Positions 49,574 to 57,073 of a stretch of 64,000 bases of DNA are shown here, in pieces. Location of the stretch: the NCBI GenBank assembly GCA_965248685.1, contig CBDFKC010000003.1, forward strand, positions 3,006,550-3,070,549. Reading direction: 5' to 3'. Under the pieces are notes generated by a model. That model did not search any database and had not been told where the DNA came from. It was given only the letters and a program-made list of their open reading frames with translations. The position numbers and the translations under genes are program-made. Source of the stretch: VYFG01 sp965248685. Lineage in GTDB: Bacteria > Pseudomonadota > Gammaproteobacteria > Arenicellales > Poriferihabitantaceae. The first letter of the stretch is position 1, and each line of letters begins with the position of its first letter.

Positions 49574-51229
49574 ATGAAAGAAAACAAACCACAATCTGGA
49601 TTGGAATTTCGGAATCTCGATCAAGCTGACAAAGAACGAGTGGACAAAATGATCAAGGGCGGCTCCGGCAGTGTCACGCGCCGCGATGCTCTCAAATTCG
49701 CGTTAGTAACCGGAGTCTCGCTGATGGCCGCCGAGCAGTTGCTGACGGAGGGTAAGTCGGTCATAGCCGCGACACCGAAAAAAGGCGGCTCGGTACGCTT
49801 TGCATCAAATATACATGGGCCTAACGACAATCTCGATCCGGTGGTATTCACCTCGTCGATTGACTACTGTCGTGGGCGATCAACCTATAACAGCATGATT
49901 CAGCATGCCGACGATCTGTCCCCACAACCCGAACTGGCTGAAAGCTTTGAGTCCAATTCGGACGCGACGGAGTGGAATTTCAAGATCCGCAAGGGAGTCG
50001 AGTTTCATAATGGTGGCAAGTTAACCGCCGATGACATTGTGTATACCATGAAACGTCACCAGGGCGAGGACTCGAAATCGGTCATCAAATCGATTCTGGC
50101 ATCCGTCAAGGAATGGAAAAAAATCGGGCCACACGAAGTCAAAGCGATCCTGCATTCTCCCAACGCCGACTTACCCACTCTGCTCGGTTTGTTCCAGACC
50201 AAAATTGTTAAAAAAGACACCACTGGCTATGTCCTGAAACCAGATGGTTCGCTGGAACAGAATGGCACCGGGCCATACCGCATGGATTCTTTCGAGCCTG
50301 GCGTTAAATCGGTGCACTCGCGCAATGAAAACTACTGGCGTGAAGGCGGTAACCTGGACGCAATCGAGATGACTGCAATCACCGACCCGGTCTCCCGGGT
50401 AAATGCACTGGTCGCGGGCGATGTGCAACTCATCACCGTGGTTGATCCAAAAGCGTTCCAGCAGATCGAAAGTGCGGACAACACGAATTTGACGTCAATC
50501 CCCGCAGCCTTGCAAATGGGCATATGTTGCCTGAAAAATACCCTACCCGGTCAGAATGACGATTTCGTCAAGGGCTTACAATATATTATGGATCGCGAGC
50601 GTATTGTAAAACGCATACTCAAGGGTAGGGGCTCGGTCGGTAACGATCATCCCATTTCGGCCGCGCATGGCGCGGATTTCTGCTCCGAATTGGCACAGCG
50701 CACCTACGATCCGGACAAGGCCAAGTTTCATTTCAAGAAAGCCGGAATTTCATCAGCAAGAGTTGCAGTGGCCCCAATTGCGGTCGGAGTCGAAGATACC
50801 TGTTTGCTGACCCAAGCCAATTGCGCCAAGATCGGATTCGATCTGCAACTCAATAAAGTGCCGGCCGATGGCTACTGGGGTACGGTTTGGATGAAGGACC
50901 CCCTGAATGTGGTGAACTGGAACATGCGGCCAACCGCAAACTCGCAAATGGCGATCCAATTTGCGCCAGGGGCTGCCTGGAACGACACATTCTGGAACAA
51001 TGATCGAATGGGCGAACTGTTGAAAACTTCGCTCGCGACCACCGATCCAGATGAACGCCATAAACAGTTTTGTGAGATGCAGGAACTGATTCACAACGAA
51101 AGTGGTATGGTTATTCCGGCTTTCTCCAATATCAATGATGGTATCGCCAGCCACATCATGGGAATGCCCAAGGTTCCGCTGGGACAGTTGGGTGCTCTCG
51201 AATGGCCGGAATATATCTGGCTGGCATAG
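49574..51229 (+). CDS. ABC transporter substrate-binding protein, family 5, Tat-exported
   Basis: A 551-residue periplasmic binding protein with twin-arginine signal SVTRRDALKFALVTGVSLMAAEQ (Arg36-Arg37). It has the peptide/opine-type (SBP_bac_5) fold marks: LAESFESNSDATEWNFKIRKGVEFHNGGKLTADDIVYTMKR, and NGTGPYRMDSF. Family 5 proteins bind peptides, nickel, opines or small amines. No permease or ATPase gene follows; a strong terminator does, so it is transcribed alone and must use a transporter encoded elsewhere. The start is well set by GGAGG 8 bases upstream. Confidence 0.9.
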   Translation: MKENKPQSGLEFRNLDQADKERVDKMIKGGSGSVTRRDALKFALVTGVSLMAAEQLLTEGKSVIAATPKKGGSVRFASNIHGPNDNLDPVVFTSSIDYCRGRSTYNSMIQHADDLSPQPELAESFESNSDATEWNFKIRKGVEFHNGGKLTADDIVYTMKRHQGEDSKSVIKSILASVKEWKKIGPHEVKAILHSPNADLPTLLGLFQTKIVKKDTTGYVLKPDGSLEQNGTGPYRMDSFEPGVKSVHSRNENYWREGGNLDAIEMTAITDPVSRVNALVAGDVQLITVVDPKAFQQIESADNTNLTSIPAALQMGICCLKNTLPGQNDDFVKGLQYIMDRERIVKRILKGRGSVGNDHPISAAHGADFCSELAQRTYDPDKAKFHFKKAGISSARVAVAPIAVGVEDTCLLTQANCAKIGFDLQLNKVPADGYWGTVWMKDPLNVVNWNMRPTANSQMAIQFAPGAAWNDTFWNNDRMGELLKTSLATTDPDERHKQFCEMQELIHNESGMVIPAFSNINDGIASHIMGMPKVPLGQLGALEWPEYIWLA

Positions 51230-51253
51230 GCTCTTAAACTAAAGCAGTACTTC

Positions 51254-51287
51254 AAAAGGCCTGTATAAACTTTTATACAGGCCTTTT
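51254..51287 (+). terminator. Rho-independent terminator after solute-binding protein gene
   Basis: A perfect 16-base inverted repeat (51254-51269 and 51272-51287) with a GGCCTGTATA core, ending in TTTTG. It sits 25 bp after the stop codon of the binding-protein gene. The stem starts with A and ends with T runs, so it would work in both directions. Confidence 0.85.
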
Positions 51288-51451
51288 GTTAGAAAGAAAA
51301 TTCGCCCTTACAGAAACCTTGATAAGGACGATGCATTTATCACTGGTGCGTCGAGCTACAAAAAAAATAGGTGACAAAAAATTAGGTGAAAATAAATAGG
51401 TGACGGAGGGACTAAATAGTAAGCAGGTTTTAGAAATTGGGATGCAAGTGA

Positions 51452-51712
51452 TTTACTCAATTTGGTGAGAACCAGGCAGATGCTTACTTTGAATCTTTAG
51501 AGAAGTGTTTGGTTCGATTGTCTGAAGATCCTAAAATGGGTCTGGAGGTTTTTGTAGTTCGAAATGGGTATCGGCGTTTTTCCCACAAGCAACATTCCAA
51601 TTTACTATCAGATAACTCGATCAGTAATACTTGTTATTCGAATATTAGGTCCCGGTATGTCAATAGAAAAGCATCTATCGAATTAACCGTTTTCTTTTTT
51701 ACCCATCGCCAT
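51452..51712 (+). pseudogene. Decayed parE copy
   Basis: This stretch matches the intact parE at 56390 from the FTQFGENQADAYFESLE region to past its stop, including the downstream TTTTTTACCCATCG. The 5' end and any parD are missing, and an extra C in the run at about 51597 shifts the frame, so the end becomes nonsense. A 72-codon frame at 51509 is a by-product. In the intact copy the same downstream bases lead directly into the tRNA-Arg 3' end, which is gone here. Three spaced TAGGTGA repeats (51368-51403) lie just to the left. Confidence 0.8.
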
Positions 51713-51745
51713 CGTCACAAAAAATAGATCTGAAGATCATGTAGC

Positions 51746-51817
51746 CAGCCTCCTCTAGCCCATCCGCACGCGGAGTAAACTGGTGTCGTCGAAAACCACA
51801 GATGCCAAAGGAGGCTG
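51746..51817 (+). promoter_or_regulatory. Inverted repeat that can hide the transposase ribosome site
   Basis: CAGCCTCCT at 51746-51754 can pair with AGGAGGCTG at 51809-51817, the ribosome site of the transposase gene. Transcripts that read in from outside would carry both arms and be poorly translated, whereas transcripts started between the arms would not. Such control is known for insertion sequences of other families. Confidence 0.5.
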
Positions 51818-51819
51818 AC

Positions 51820-52806
51820 ATGACACTTTACTGCGCTATAGATCTGCATTCAACCAACAATGTTCCAGTAGTGATCGATGAAGACGATAGAGTTTTACTC
51901 CAGAAACGTTTACCTAATGACTTAAACTCGGTTATTCAGGTGTTAACTCCATTTAAGCATAGGCTGCATAGTGTGGCTGTGGAATCCACATTTAACTGGT
52001 ATTGGTTAATCGATGGATTGAATGAAAATGGATTCTCAACTGAGCTTGTGAATCCGGCGGCGGTAAAGCAGTACGAAGGGTTCAAACATACCAACGATCA
52101 AAGCGACGCCTTTCATCTGGCGCAACTAATGCGTTTGGGTATATTGCCTACGGGATACATTTATCCCAAAGAAGAACGGAGCATACGAGACTTGTTGAGA
52201 AAGCGCCTTCAAATGGTTCAACATCGTGTTACCCATATGCTGAGCGCACAGAACCAGATATGGCGTTCCACTGGGACCAGAATAGCCGGCAAGACAATTA
52301 AGAAGGCGGATATTGGATTACTCGAATTGGTGGAAGATCGATATGTAAAAATGGCCATCCACTCTAACCTACGCATGATTGAACAACTCAACCAGGAAAT
52401 CGATTTACTTGAAAGCACCGTTATCGATCGCTGCAAACTACGTCCGGAGTTTCAATCGCTATTAACGATCAATGGCATCGGTAATATTTTGGGATTGACG
52501 ATCATGCTCGAAGTTGGCAATTTTGCCTCCTATTGCCGTTGTGTGGATAGCAAACGGATGAGCAATGGAAAAAAGAAAGGGACCAATAACCAAAAGAATG
52601 GGAACAAATATTTATCTTGGGCTTTCGTTGAGGCGGCTCATAGCATTATCCGATACAACAAAACAGCGCATCGGTTTTATCAACGCAAACGAGCAGAGAA
52701 AAATGGCGCCCTGGCAACAAAAGCGCTAGCACATAAATTAGCCAGAGCATCTTACTACGTGATGCGTGACCAGACCCGATTCGATATTGATATGTTGTTT
52801 CGTTAA
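51820..52806 (+). CDS. IS110-family transposase (DEDD)
   Basis: The ATG at 51820, with AAGGAGG 6 bases upstream, gives 328 residues; the frame is open from 51802. The RuvC-like DEDD set is Asp8 (AIDLHS), Glu55 (AVESTFNW), Asp93 and Asp96 (NDQSDAFH). The C-terminal half has INGIGNILGLTIMLEVGNFASYCRCVDS and GNKYLSWAFVEAA. Compared with relatives as I remember them, the stretch between LE and VGNFASYC seems about nine residues short, so the protein may carry a small in-frame deletion. Recombination in this family is guided by a structured non-coding RNA of the element. Confidence 0.9.
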   Translation: MTLYCAIDLHSTNNVPVVIDEDDRVLLQKRLPNDLNSVIQVLTPFKHRLHSVAVESTFNWYWLIDGLNENGFSTELVNPAAVKQYEGFKHTNDQSDAFHLAQLMRLGILPTGYIYPKEERSIRDLLRKRLQMVQHRVTHMLSAQNQIWRSTGTRIAGKTIKKADIGLLELVEDRYVKMAIHSNLRMIEQLNQEIDLLESTVIDRCKLRPEFQSLLTINGIGNILGLTIMLEVGNFASYCRCVDSKRMSNGKKKGTNNQKNGNKYLSWAFVEAAHSIIRYNKTAHRFYQRKRAEKNGALATKALAHKLARASYYVMRDQTRFDIDMLFR

Positions 52807-52811
52807 TAGTT

Positions 52812-52883
52812 TGAATGACAGAGATAAACCAGCAACCGGGACTCGTTAACAACCATAAATCTGAATGGAGTCTCTGTCATTCA
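52812..52883. ncRNA. Candidate guide-RNA/stem-loop region of the IS110 element
   Basis: TGAATGACAGAGA (52812-52824) and TCTCTGTCATTCA (52871-52883) are a perfect 13-bp inverted repeat enclosing 46 bases directly after the transposase gene. IS110-family elements encode a bridge/seek RNA in a flanking non-coding end, so this is a natural candidate. It could equally be a terminator-like or end-recognition structure. The next 390 bp to the mttB-like start hold no convincing gene. Confidence 0.4.
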
Positions 52884-53278
52884 TTGTACGATCTGATCAA
52901 CTTTACGCCTTCGCTGTGAACCACTCCAAGACTGGAACGGTAAATGTAACCATAGATCTGTGAGCAAGCCAATTGGACGCAGTGAAGTACCAACGATCTT
53001 CTGGGTTTCGAAAGAGACAGGGGCCTCACAAGTAACCGAAATCGGTAGGCGAGTGCCTTAATCCTGATGGGTGTCTGGTGCGTACTTTTTACGTCGCCAC
53101 TAATGAAATGTTATGGGTGTGTAGAGAATCAGGTTTTGTACTCATTGAAGCTGTGCGTTTTTTGCACAACGGAGTAGTATTGTGCCTTGACAAAGACTGG
53201 CTAATGGGTGTCCCGGTATTTTTGGTCCCAATATTTTCGAGAAATCCCAACGCTGATTTAACAAACACGACGAAGACT

Positions 53279-54847
53279 ATGAGTGACACACCGAAAAGAA
53301 AATCGAGAAGATCCGGATTAGGACGCCAGGCCCGCTTGGAAAAGCGTAAACAAGCCAGTGGTCCTCGTGCCGTATGGCCAGGCCTTGCGGGGGGGCGATA
53401 TCTTCCGCTTAGCGAGAACGATATAAAGAACGTTCATCAGGCAGCACTCACCATTCTGGAAAAAACAGGCATCAAGGATTCCACGCCAGAACTGCTTAAT
53501 TTGCTTCTACCGAAAGGCGCGACATTAAATGAACACGACCGATTGTGCTTTCCAAAATCGTTGATGGAAGACGTTATCGATACAGCCGCCAAGGAATACC
53601 ATGTTTTCGCTCGGGGCTCGATCAAGGGAAAAGGGGATATTCACTGCAAAGATAACGATGTGCATTTTTCCTGTTCTGGTACTGCAGTGACGACATTTGA
53701 CGTTGACACCCGATCCTATCGACCGTCAACCCTCAAAGACATGTATGATTTTACTCGACTGGTCGATAGCCTGGAAAATATTCACATGACCGGGGACACG
53801 GTACTCGCCACAGACTATCCCGAAGATTATGTGCATGATATGAATATGATTTACACATTACTTGCTGGCAGCGAAAAACCTACCTGCTTCTGCTTGCGCA
53901 GTAAAGACTTTCTGGAACCCGCCATCAAGATGCTCGATTTCGCATCGGGTGGTGAAGGCACGTTTTTAAAAGAACCATCTGCGATCATTGGCGGATGTCC
54001 CATCGTCTCACCTCTCAGGTTCGGCAAGGAAAATCTGGAGCTGTTGATGGAAACCAGCAGACTCGGCATTGTTTCCGATATTGCTGTACCGCCTCAGGCC
54101 GGAGCAACCTCCCCCGCGCCTCTAGCTGGCACCCTGGCACAAGCCACGGCGGAAACACTTGCCTGCCTGGCCGTTGTTAATCTTATCAATCCCGGTAGCC
54201 CGATGACATTTGCCTCATGGCCATTTATCACCGATCTTCGAACCGGGTCGTTCACCGGCGGTAGCGGCGAACAGGCGTTGATCGGTGCTGCCGCCATTCA
54301 AATAGGTAACTACTACGGATTGCCAACCAGTGTTGGCGCGGGTATGACTGATTCCAAGATTCCTGATGCACAATACGGCTATGAAAAAGCGCTCACCTTT
54401 TCCTTGGCGGCACATGCCGGCGCAAACCGGATCTGCGAATTTGGCGGCATGGTTGGCAGCTTGATGGGCTGTAGCTTCGAATCCATGGTGATCGATAATG
54501 ACGCGGCGGGCATGATTTTACGTACACTGCGCGGTATTGAAGTTAGCGATGAAACCCTGGCGGTAGATGTGATCCACCAATGCGCTATCGATCCAGGTCA
54601 CTTCCTTGGCAATGAGCAAACCATCGGTTATATGGAGTCTGAATTCGAATACCCGCAGCTCATGGATCGCACAAGAACGGATCACTGGGAATCCGAGGGC
54701 GCTCAGGATGTTTTACAACGAAGCCAAAAAATAACGAAAAATATTATGGATTCACATTTCCCCAATTACTTTGGTGAAAAATGTGACGAGAAAATTCGTT
54801 CGGAGTTTCCAATAAAATTACCTAAATCGGCGATGAGAGTTGGATAG
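53279..54847 (+). CDS. MttB-superfamily methyltransferase, non-pyrrolysine
   Basis: The ATG at 53279 (MSDTPKRKSRRSGLGRQARL) gives 522 residues; the frame extends to 53078 but the added 67 residues look unrelated. Conserved MttB-family blocks are present: HQAALTILEKTGIK, FSCSGTAVTTFDVDTR, GGCPIVSPLRFG, ATAETLACLAVVNLINPGSP and TSVGAGMTDSKIPDAQYGYEKAL. No in-frame amber codon occurs, so this is a non-Pyl member. Characterised members demethylate glycine betaine, carnitine or related quaternary amines with a corrinoid protein. No corrinoid protein gene is in the window. Confidence 0.85.
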   Translation: MSDTPKRKSRRSGLGRQARLEKRKQASGPRAVWPGLAGGRYLPLSENDIKNVHQAALTILEKTGIKDSTPELLNLLLPKGATLNEHDRLCFPKSLMEDVIDTAAKEYHVFARGSIKGKGDIHCKDNDVHFSCSGTAVTTFDVDTRSYRPSTLKDMYDFTRLVDSLENIHMTGDTVLATDYPEDYVHDMNMIYTLLAGSEKPTCFCLRSKDFLEPAIKMLDFASGGEGTFLKEPSAIIGGCPIVSPLRFGKENLELLMETSRLGIVSDIAVPPQAGATSPAPLAGTLAQATAETLACLAVVNLINPGSPMTFASWPFITDLRTGSFTGGSGEQALIGAAAIQIGNYYGLPTSVGAGMTDSKIPDAQYGYEKALTFSLAAHAGANRICEFGGMVGSLMGCSFESMVIDNDAAGMILRTLRGIEVSDETLAVDVIHQCAIDPGHFLGNEQTIGYMESEFEYPQLMDRTRTDHWESEGAQDVLQRSQKITKNIMDSHFPNYFGEKCDEKIRSEFPIKLPKSAMRVG

Positions 54848-55156
54848 GCAACATGAGATGCCGACGAGTTAACCGCGGGTGAAAAACATTTCATAGATGA
54901 ATATATCAACTCACTCATACAAGCGTCACCGATTTCCGCGTGAAATTATCCATTGAGCCGTCTGGCTGTACTACCGATTCAGTCTGAGCAATTTATCAGG
55001 CACCTATTCAAACGGCACCAAGGGATTTCCAGAAAGTTCGTCACGGAAAAATGACCCAGTTATGGGGTGGCACCTCGAGAACTGATTTGTGACGACTGGG
55101 TACAGAGCACGGTTTCAACCCAACATAACTACTCCGTTAGAGTACCTCTGCAAAAT

Positions 55157-55233
55157 TGGCGCCCTCGACAGGAGTTGAACCTGTGACCTTTCGCTTTGCC
55201 TACATGGATGTAGGTAAGGGGCGATAGCAGGAG
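55157..55233 (-). repeat. tRNA-Arg 3'-end remnant B plus interspersed repeat
   Basis: Bases 55157-55196 match the last 40 bases of the intact tRNA-Arg(CCT) with one mismatch. They are followed at 55198-55233 by a 36-bp sequence containing the palindrome CCTACATGGATGTAGG, repeated with one change after remnant C. The interval from 54848 to here contains nothing else recognised. A GC-rich hairpin follows at about 55242-55265. Confidence 0.75.
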
Positions 55234-55519
55234 ATGTATGGACTCCTCCCCCCTGGGGAGGGGAGTGCGGTATAAAGAGTTTCTCACAACCACTTTTACC
55301 AGGAGCAATTGCACCTATATGCATAGGTGTTGTGGTATTTGAAACACAACCCTAACACGGTGAATTAACTTGCATTCTTATTACATTGAGACCTCAGCAT
55401 AACTGAGCAATATTGATTAGTATTGACGACATACAGTCCTCTCAATATTTGAATTGGTGGACAAGACACTGTGCCGTATGAACTAATTCTATGGGCGGCA
55501 AATCACTTTCGTTGTTGTT

Positions 55520-55596
55520 TGGTGCCCTCGACAGGATTCGAACCTGTGGCCTTTCGCTTTGCCTACATGGATGTAGGTAAGGGGCGAGAGCAGGAG
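55520..55596 (-). repeat. tRNA-Arg 3'-end remnant C plus interspersed repeat
   Basis: Bases 55520-55559 match the 3' end of the tRNA with three mismatches. They share one variant (ATTCGAACCTGTGGCC) with remnant A and not with B, so they come from a different insertion history. The 36-bp palindromic repeat follows at 55561-55596, as after remnant B. The missing continuation of this remnant seems to lie at 55892. Confidence 0.75.
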
Positions 55597-55891
55597 CGAT
55601 TATGTGACTACTGAGATCCTACAATAGGCCGCTCATTAGACCCATTCCCACTCACCGACACCCCCGACAAAGAGTTGTTATCCATTGAAGAGCGAAAAAA
55701 TGGTTAGACCAACCTTCAAGAGCCTGTGCTACCGCTCGGTACAATTGATACCGCGCAGGAGAAAAGGCATGAAGGTGCGTATACATCATTGTGACCGGGG
55801 TAGCTCCCCATCAGAGTCCGTATATAAGCACGCATCTCTCTATTTTAATGTTCTTTGTGGTGGCAAAACGGGAGGAGTCCATATAAGCGGT

Positions 55892-56025
55892 AGCTTAGGA
55901 GGAGATCGCTCGATCTAAAAGAATAATAGAATCAATTAGTACCAGTGGCCTCTATGGTTTGATTTAGATTTGGCGTAGAGAAAATTCAATAAAATCAATG
56001 AGATAGAGACTCGTATATTATTTAC
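55892..56025 (-). repeat. Continuation of tRNA-Arg remnant and island-end sequence
   Basis: GCTTAGGAGG at about 55892-55901 is the anticodon part of the tRNA-Arg remnant. It is followed by about 120 bp that align with the sequence right of remnant A: GAGATCGCTCGATCTAAA, then TAGAATCAA, ATTTGGCGTAGAGAAAA, TAAAATCAATGAGATAG. The two copies are diverged but clearly related. An insertion of about 330 bp (55560-55891) probably split the remnant at C. Confidence 0.6.
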
Positions 56026-56163
56026 GTTTCTGATTGAAATTAACCCTGATATTTCTGTACAAAACACCCAATAAAATTCAATCAGTCAAATCAATCTAGC
56101 TGATAAATATGGCAATCTTTGCTAATATTTGTCATAGCTCAATAATATATTTTCTCATTCATT

Positions 56164-56403
56164 ATGGCAACACTCAATATTTCAATGACAGATAACATGC
56201 GCGAATGGATCGACGCACAAATTCAAACAGGCGAATACGCCAATGCAAGCGACTATATAAGAGACTTGATTCGTCATGATTTACGGGAACGGGATGCAAT
56301 TAATATTGCACTGAGTACGGGTGAAAAAAGTGGAAGAAGCAAGCGTTCAGTTAAAGATATCGCTGATCAAACCAAACGAAAAATAAAGCGTGCCAAAGTA
56401 TGA
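56164..56403 (+). CDS. parD: ParD-like antitoxin
   Basis: A 79-residue protein with an N-terminal ribbon-helix-helix: ATLNISMTDNMREWIDAQIQTGEYANASDYIRDLIRHD is the ParD/CC2985 pattern. The flexible C-terminus binds and blocks the toxin and is basic here. It overlaps the parE start by 14 bp, as is usual for toxin-antitoxin pairs. It probably represses its own promoter in the AT-rich stretch upstream. The pair lies directly before the intact tRNA-Arg and would stabilise the island. Confidence 0.9.
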   Translation: MATLNISMTDNMREWIDAQIQTGEYANASDYIRDLIRHDLRERDAINIALSTGEKSGRSKRSVKDIADQTKRKIKRAKV

Positions 56404-56686
56404 GCTTTCCAATGCTGCAGACGACGATCTAACGGAAATATATACCTATAGCTTTACTCAATTTGGTGAGAATCAGGCCGATGCTTACTTTGAATCATTA
56501 GAGGAGTGTTTATTTCGAGTATCTGAAAATCCTGAAATGGGCTTGGATGTTTCTGCAGTTCGAAAAGGTTATCGACGTTTTTCTCACAAGCGACATTCAA
56601 TTTACTATCAGACTGCTCGATCAGCAGTTCTTGTTACTCGAATATTGGGACCCGGTATGTCAATAGAAAAACAGATATCAAATTAA
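56390..56686 (+). CDS. parE: ParE-like toxin
   Basis: A 98-residue RelE/ParE-fold toxin beginning with GTG: PKYELSNAADDDLTEIYTYS, then FGENQADAYFESLEECLFRVSENPEMGLDVSAVRKGYRRFSHKRHSIYYQ and ILGPGMSIEKQ. The RRFSHKRHSIYY block is the typical end of the ParE sheet. ParE toxins poison gyrase, and some relatives are RNases. The gene ends 28 bp before the 3' end of the convergent tRNA-Arg. A decayed second copy exists at 51452. Confidence 0.9.
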   Translation: MPKYELSNAADDDLTEIYTYSFTQFGENQADAYFESLEECLFRVSENPEMGLDVSAVRKGYRRFSHKRHSIYYQTARSAVLVTRILGPGMSIEKQISN

Positions 56687-56714
56687 TTGTTTTTCTTTTT
56701 TACCCATCGTTATT

Positions 56715-56791
56715 TGGCGCCCTCGACAGGAGTCGAACCTGTGACCTTTCGCTTAGGAGGCAAACGCTCTATCCATCTGAGCTACGAGGGC
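56715..56791 (-). tRNA. tRNA-Arg (anticodon CCT)
   Basis: A complete cloverleaf on the minus strand, 77 bases including an encoded CCA. The acceptor arms GCCCTCG and CGAGGGC pair perfectly, the T arm is ACAGG-TTCGACT-CCTGT, and the anticodon loop CTCCTAA gives anticodon CCT. Its 3' part is repeated at 45690, 55157 and 55520, so it is the attachment site of one or more integrating elements. It marks the border to the chromosome on the right. Confidence 0.95.
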
Positions 56792-57073
56792 ATGATTTAA
56801 TCCTTGGTAATTGCGCCAGGGAATTAATGCGGGTTGGCCATAAGTGATATCGTTGCCAAACTTAGGAACATAAGATCGCTTCAGGCTCGAGGGGATTTTA
56901 ACTTAGTTTTCGGGTGGTGCAAGATTTGTTCGAGATCTGTTGGGGTTTCTTTAAGAACACGATTTCTCGACCGAATTCTTCTTTTTAGGAATATGGCGTT
57001 TAAATTTAATCTGGGCCAAATAGACTTTTACCCATAGAGTTACCTTGTGTATTTGTACAGGGTGGGTATCAGT

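Larger units (their letters stand above)
51720..52890 (+). mobile_element. IS110-family insertion sequence
   Basis: One DEDD transposase gene flanked by non-coding regions with inverted repeats. The left non-coding part (51720-51819) contains CAGCCTCCT/AGGAGGCTG, and the right part (52807-52890) a 13-bp perfect repeat. The true ends are not determined, since this family leaves no terminal repeats of the usual kind, and may reach toward 53.0 kb. The insertion seems to have replaced the tRNA end that once followed the decayed parE. Confidence 0.7.
45690..56791. mobile_element. tRNA-Arg-anchored composite island array
   Basis: The span from the leftmost tRNA-Arg 3' fragment to the intact tRNA-Arg(CCT) gene. 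It contains further fragments at 55157 and 55520, a split second half at 55892, intact parDE beside the intact tRNA, a decayed parE at 51452, an IS110-family element and an IS91-type transposase relic. No integrase gene is present inside. Repeated 3'-end duplications of one tRNA are the footprint of integrase-mediated insertions. Confidence 0.65.

Noticed and set aside
53078..53278. 67-codon N-terminal extension of the MttB-family frame
   Set aside because: The extension resembles no family member; MSDTPKRKSRR at 53279 is the usual kind of start for this family.
53279..54847. Pyrrolysine-containing trimethylamine methyltransferase
   Set aside because: The gene reads through its full family length without an in-frame TAG, so it is a non-Pyl member.
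55685..55918. 77-codon open frame between tRNA remnants
   Set aside because: It lies in the insertion that splits a tRNA remnant and ends in the remnant itself; composition and lack of a ribosome site argue against a gene.
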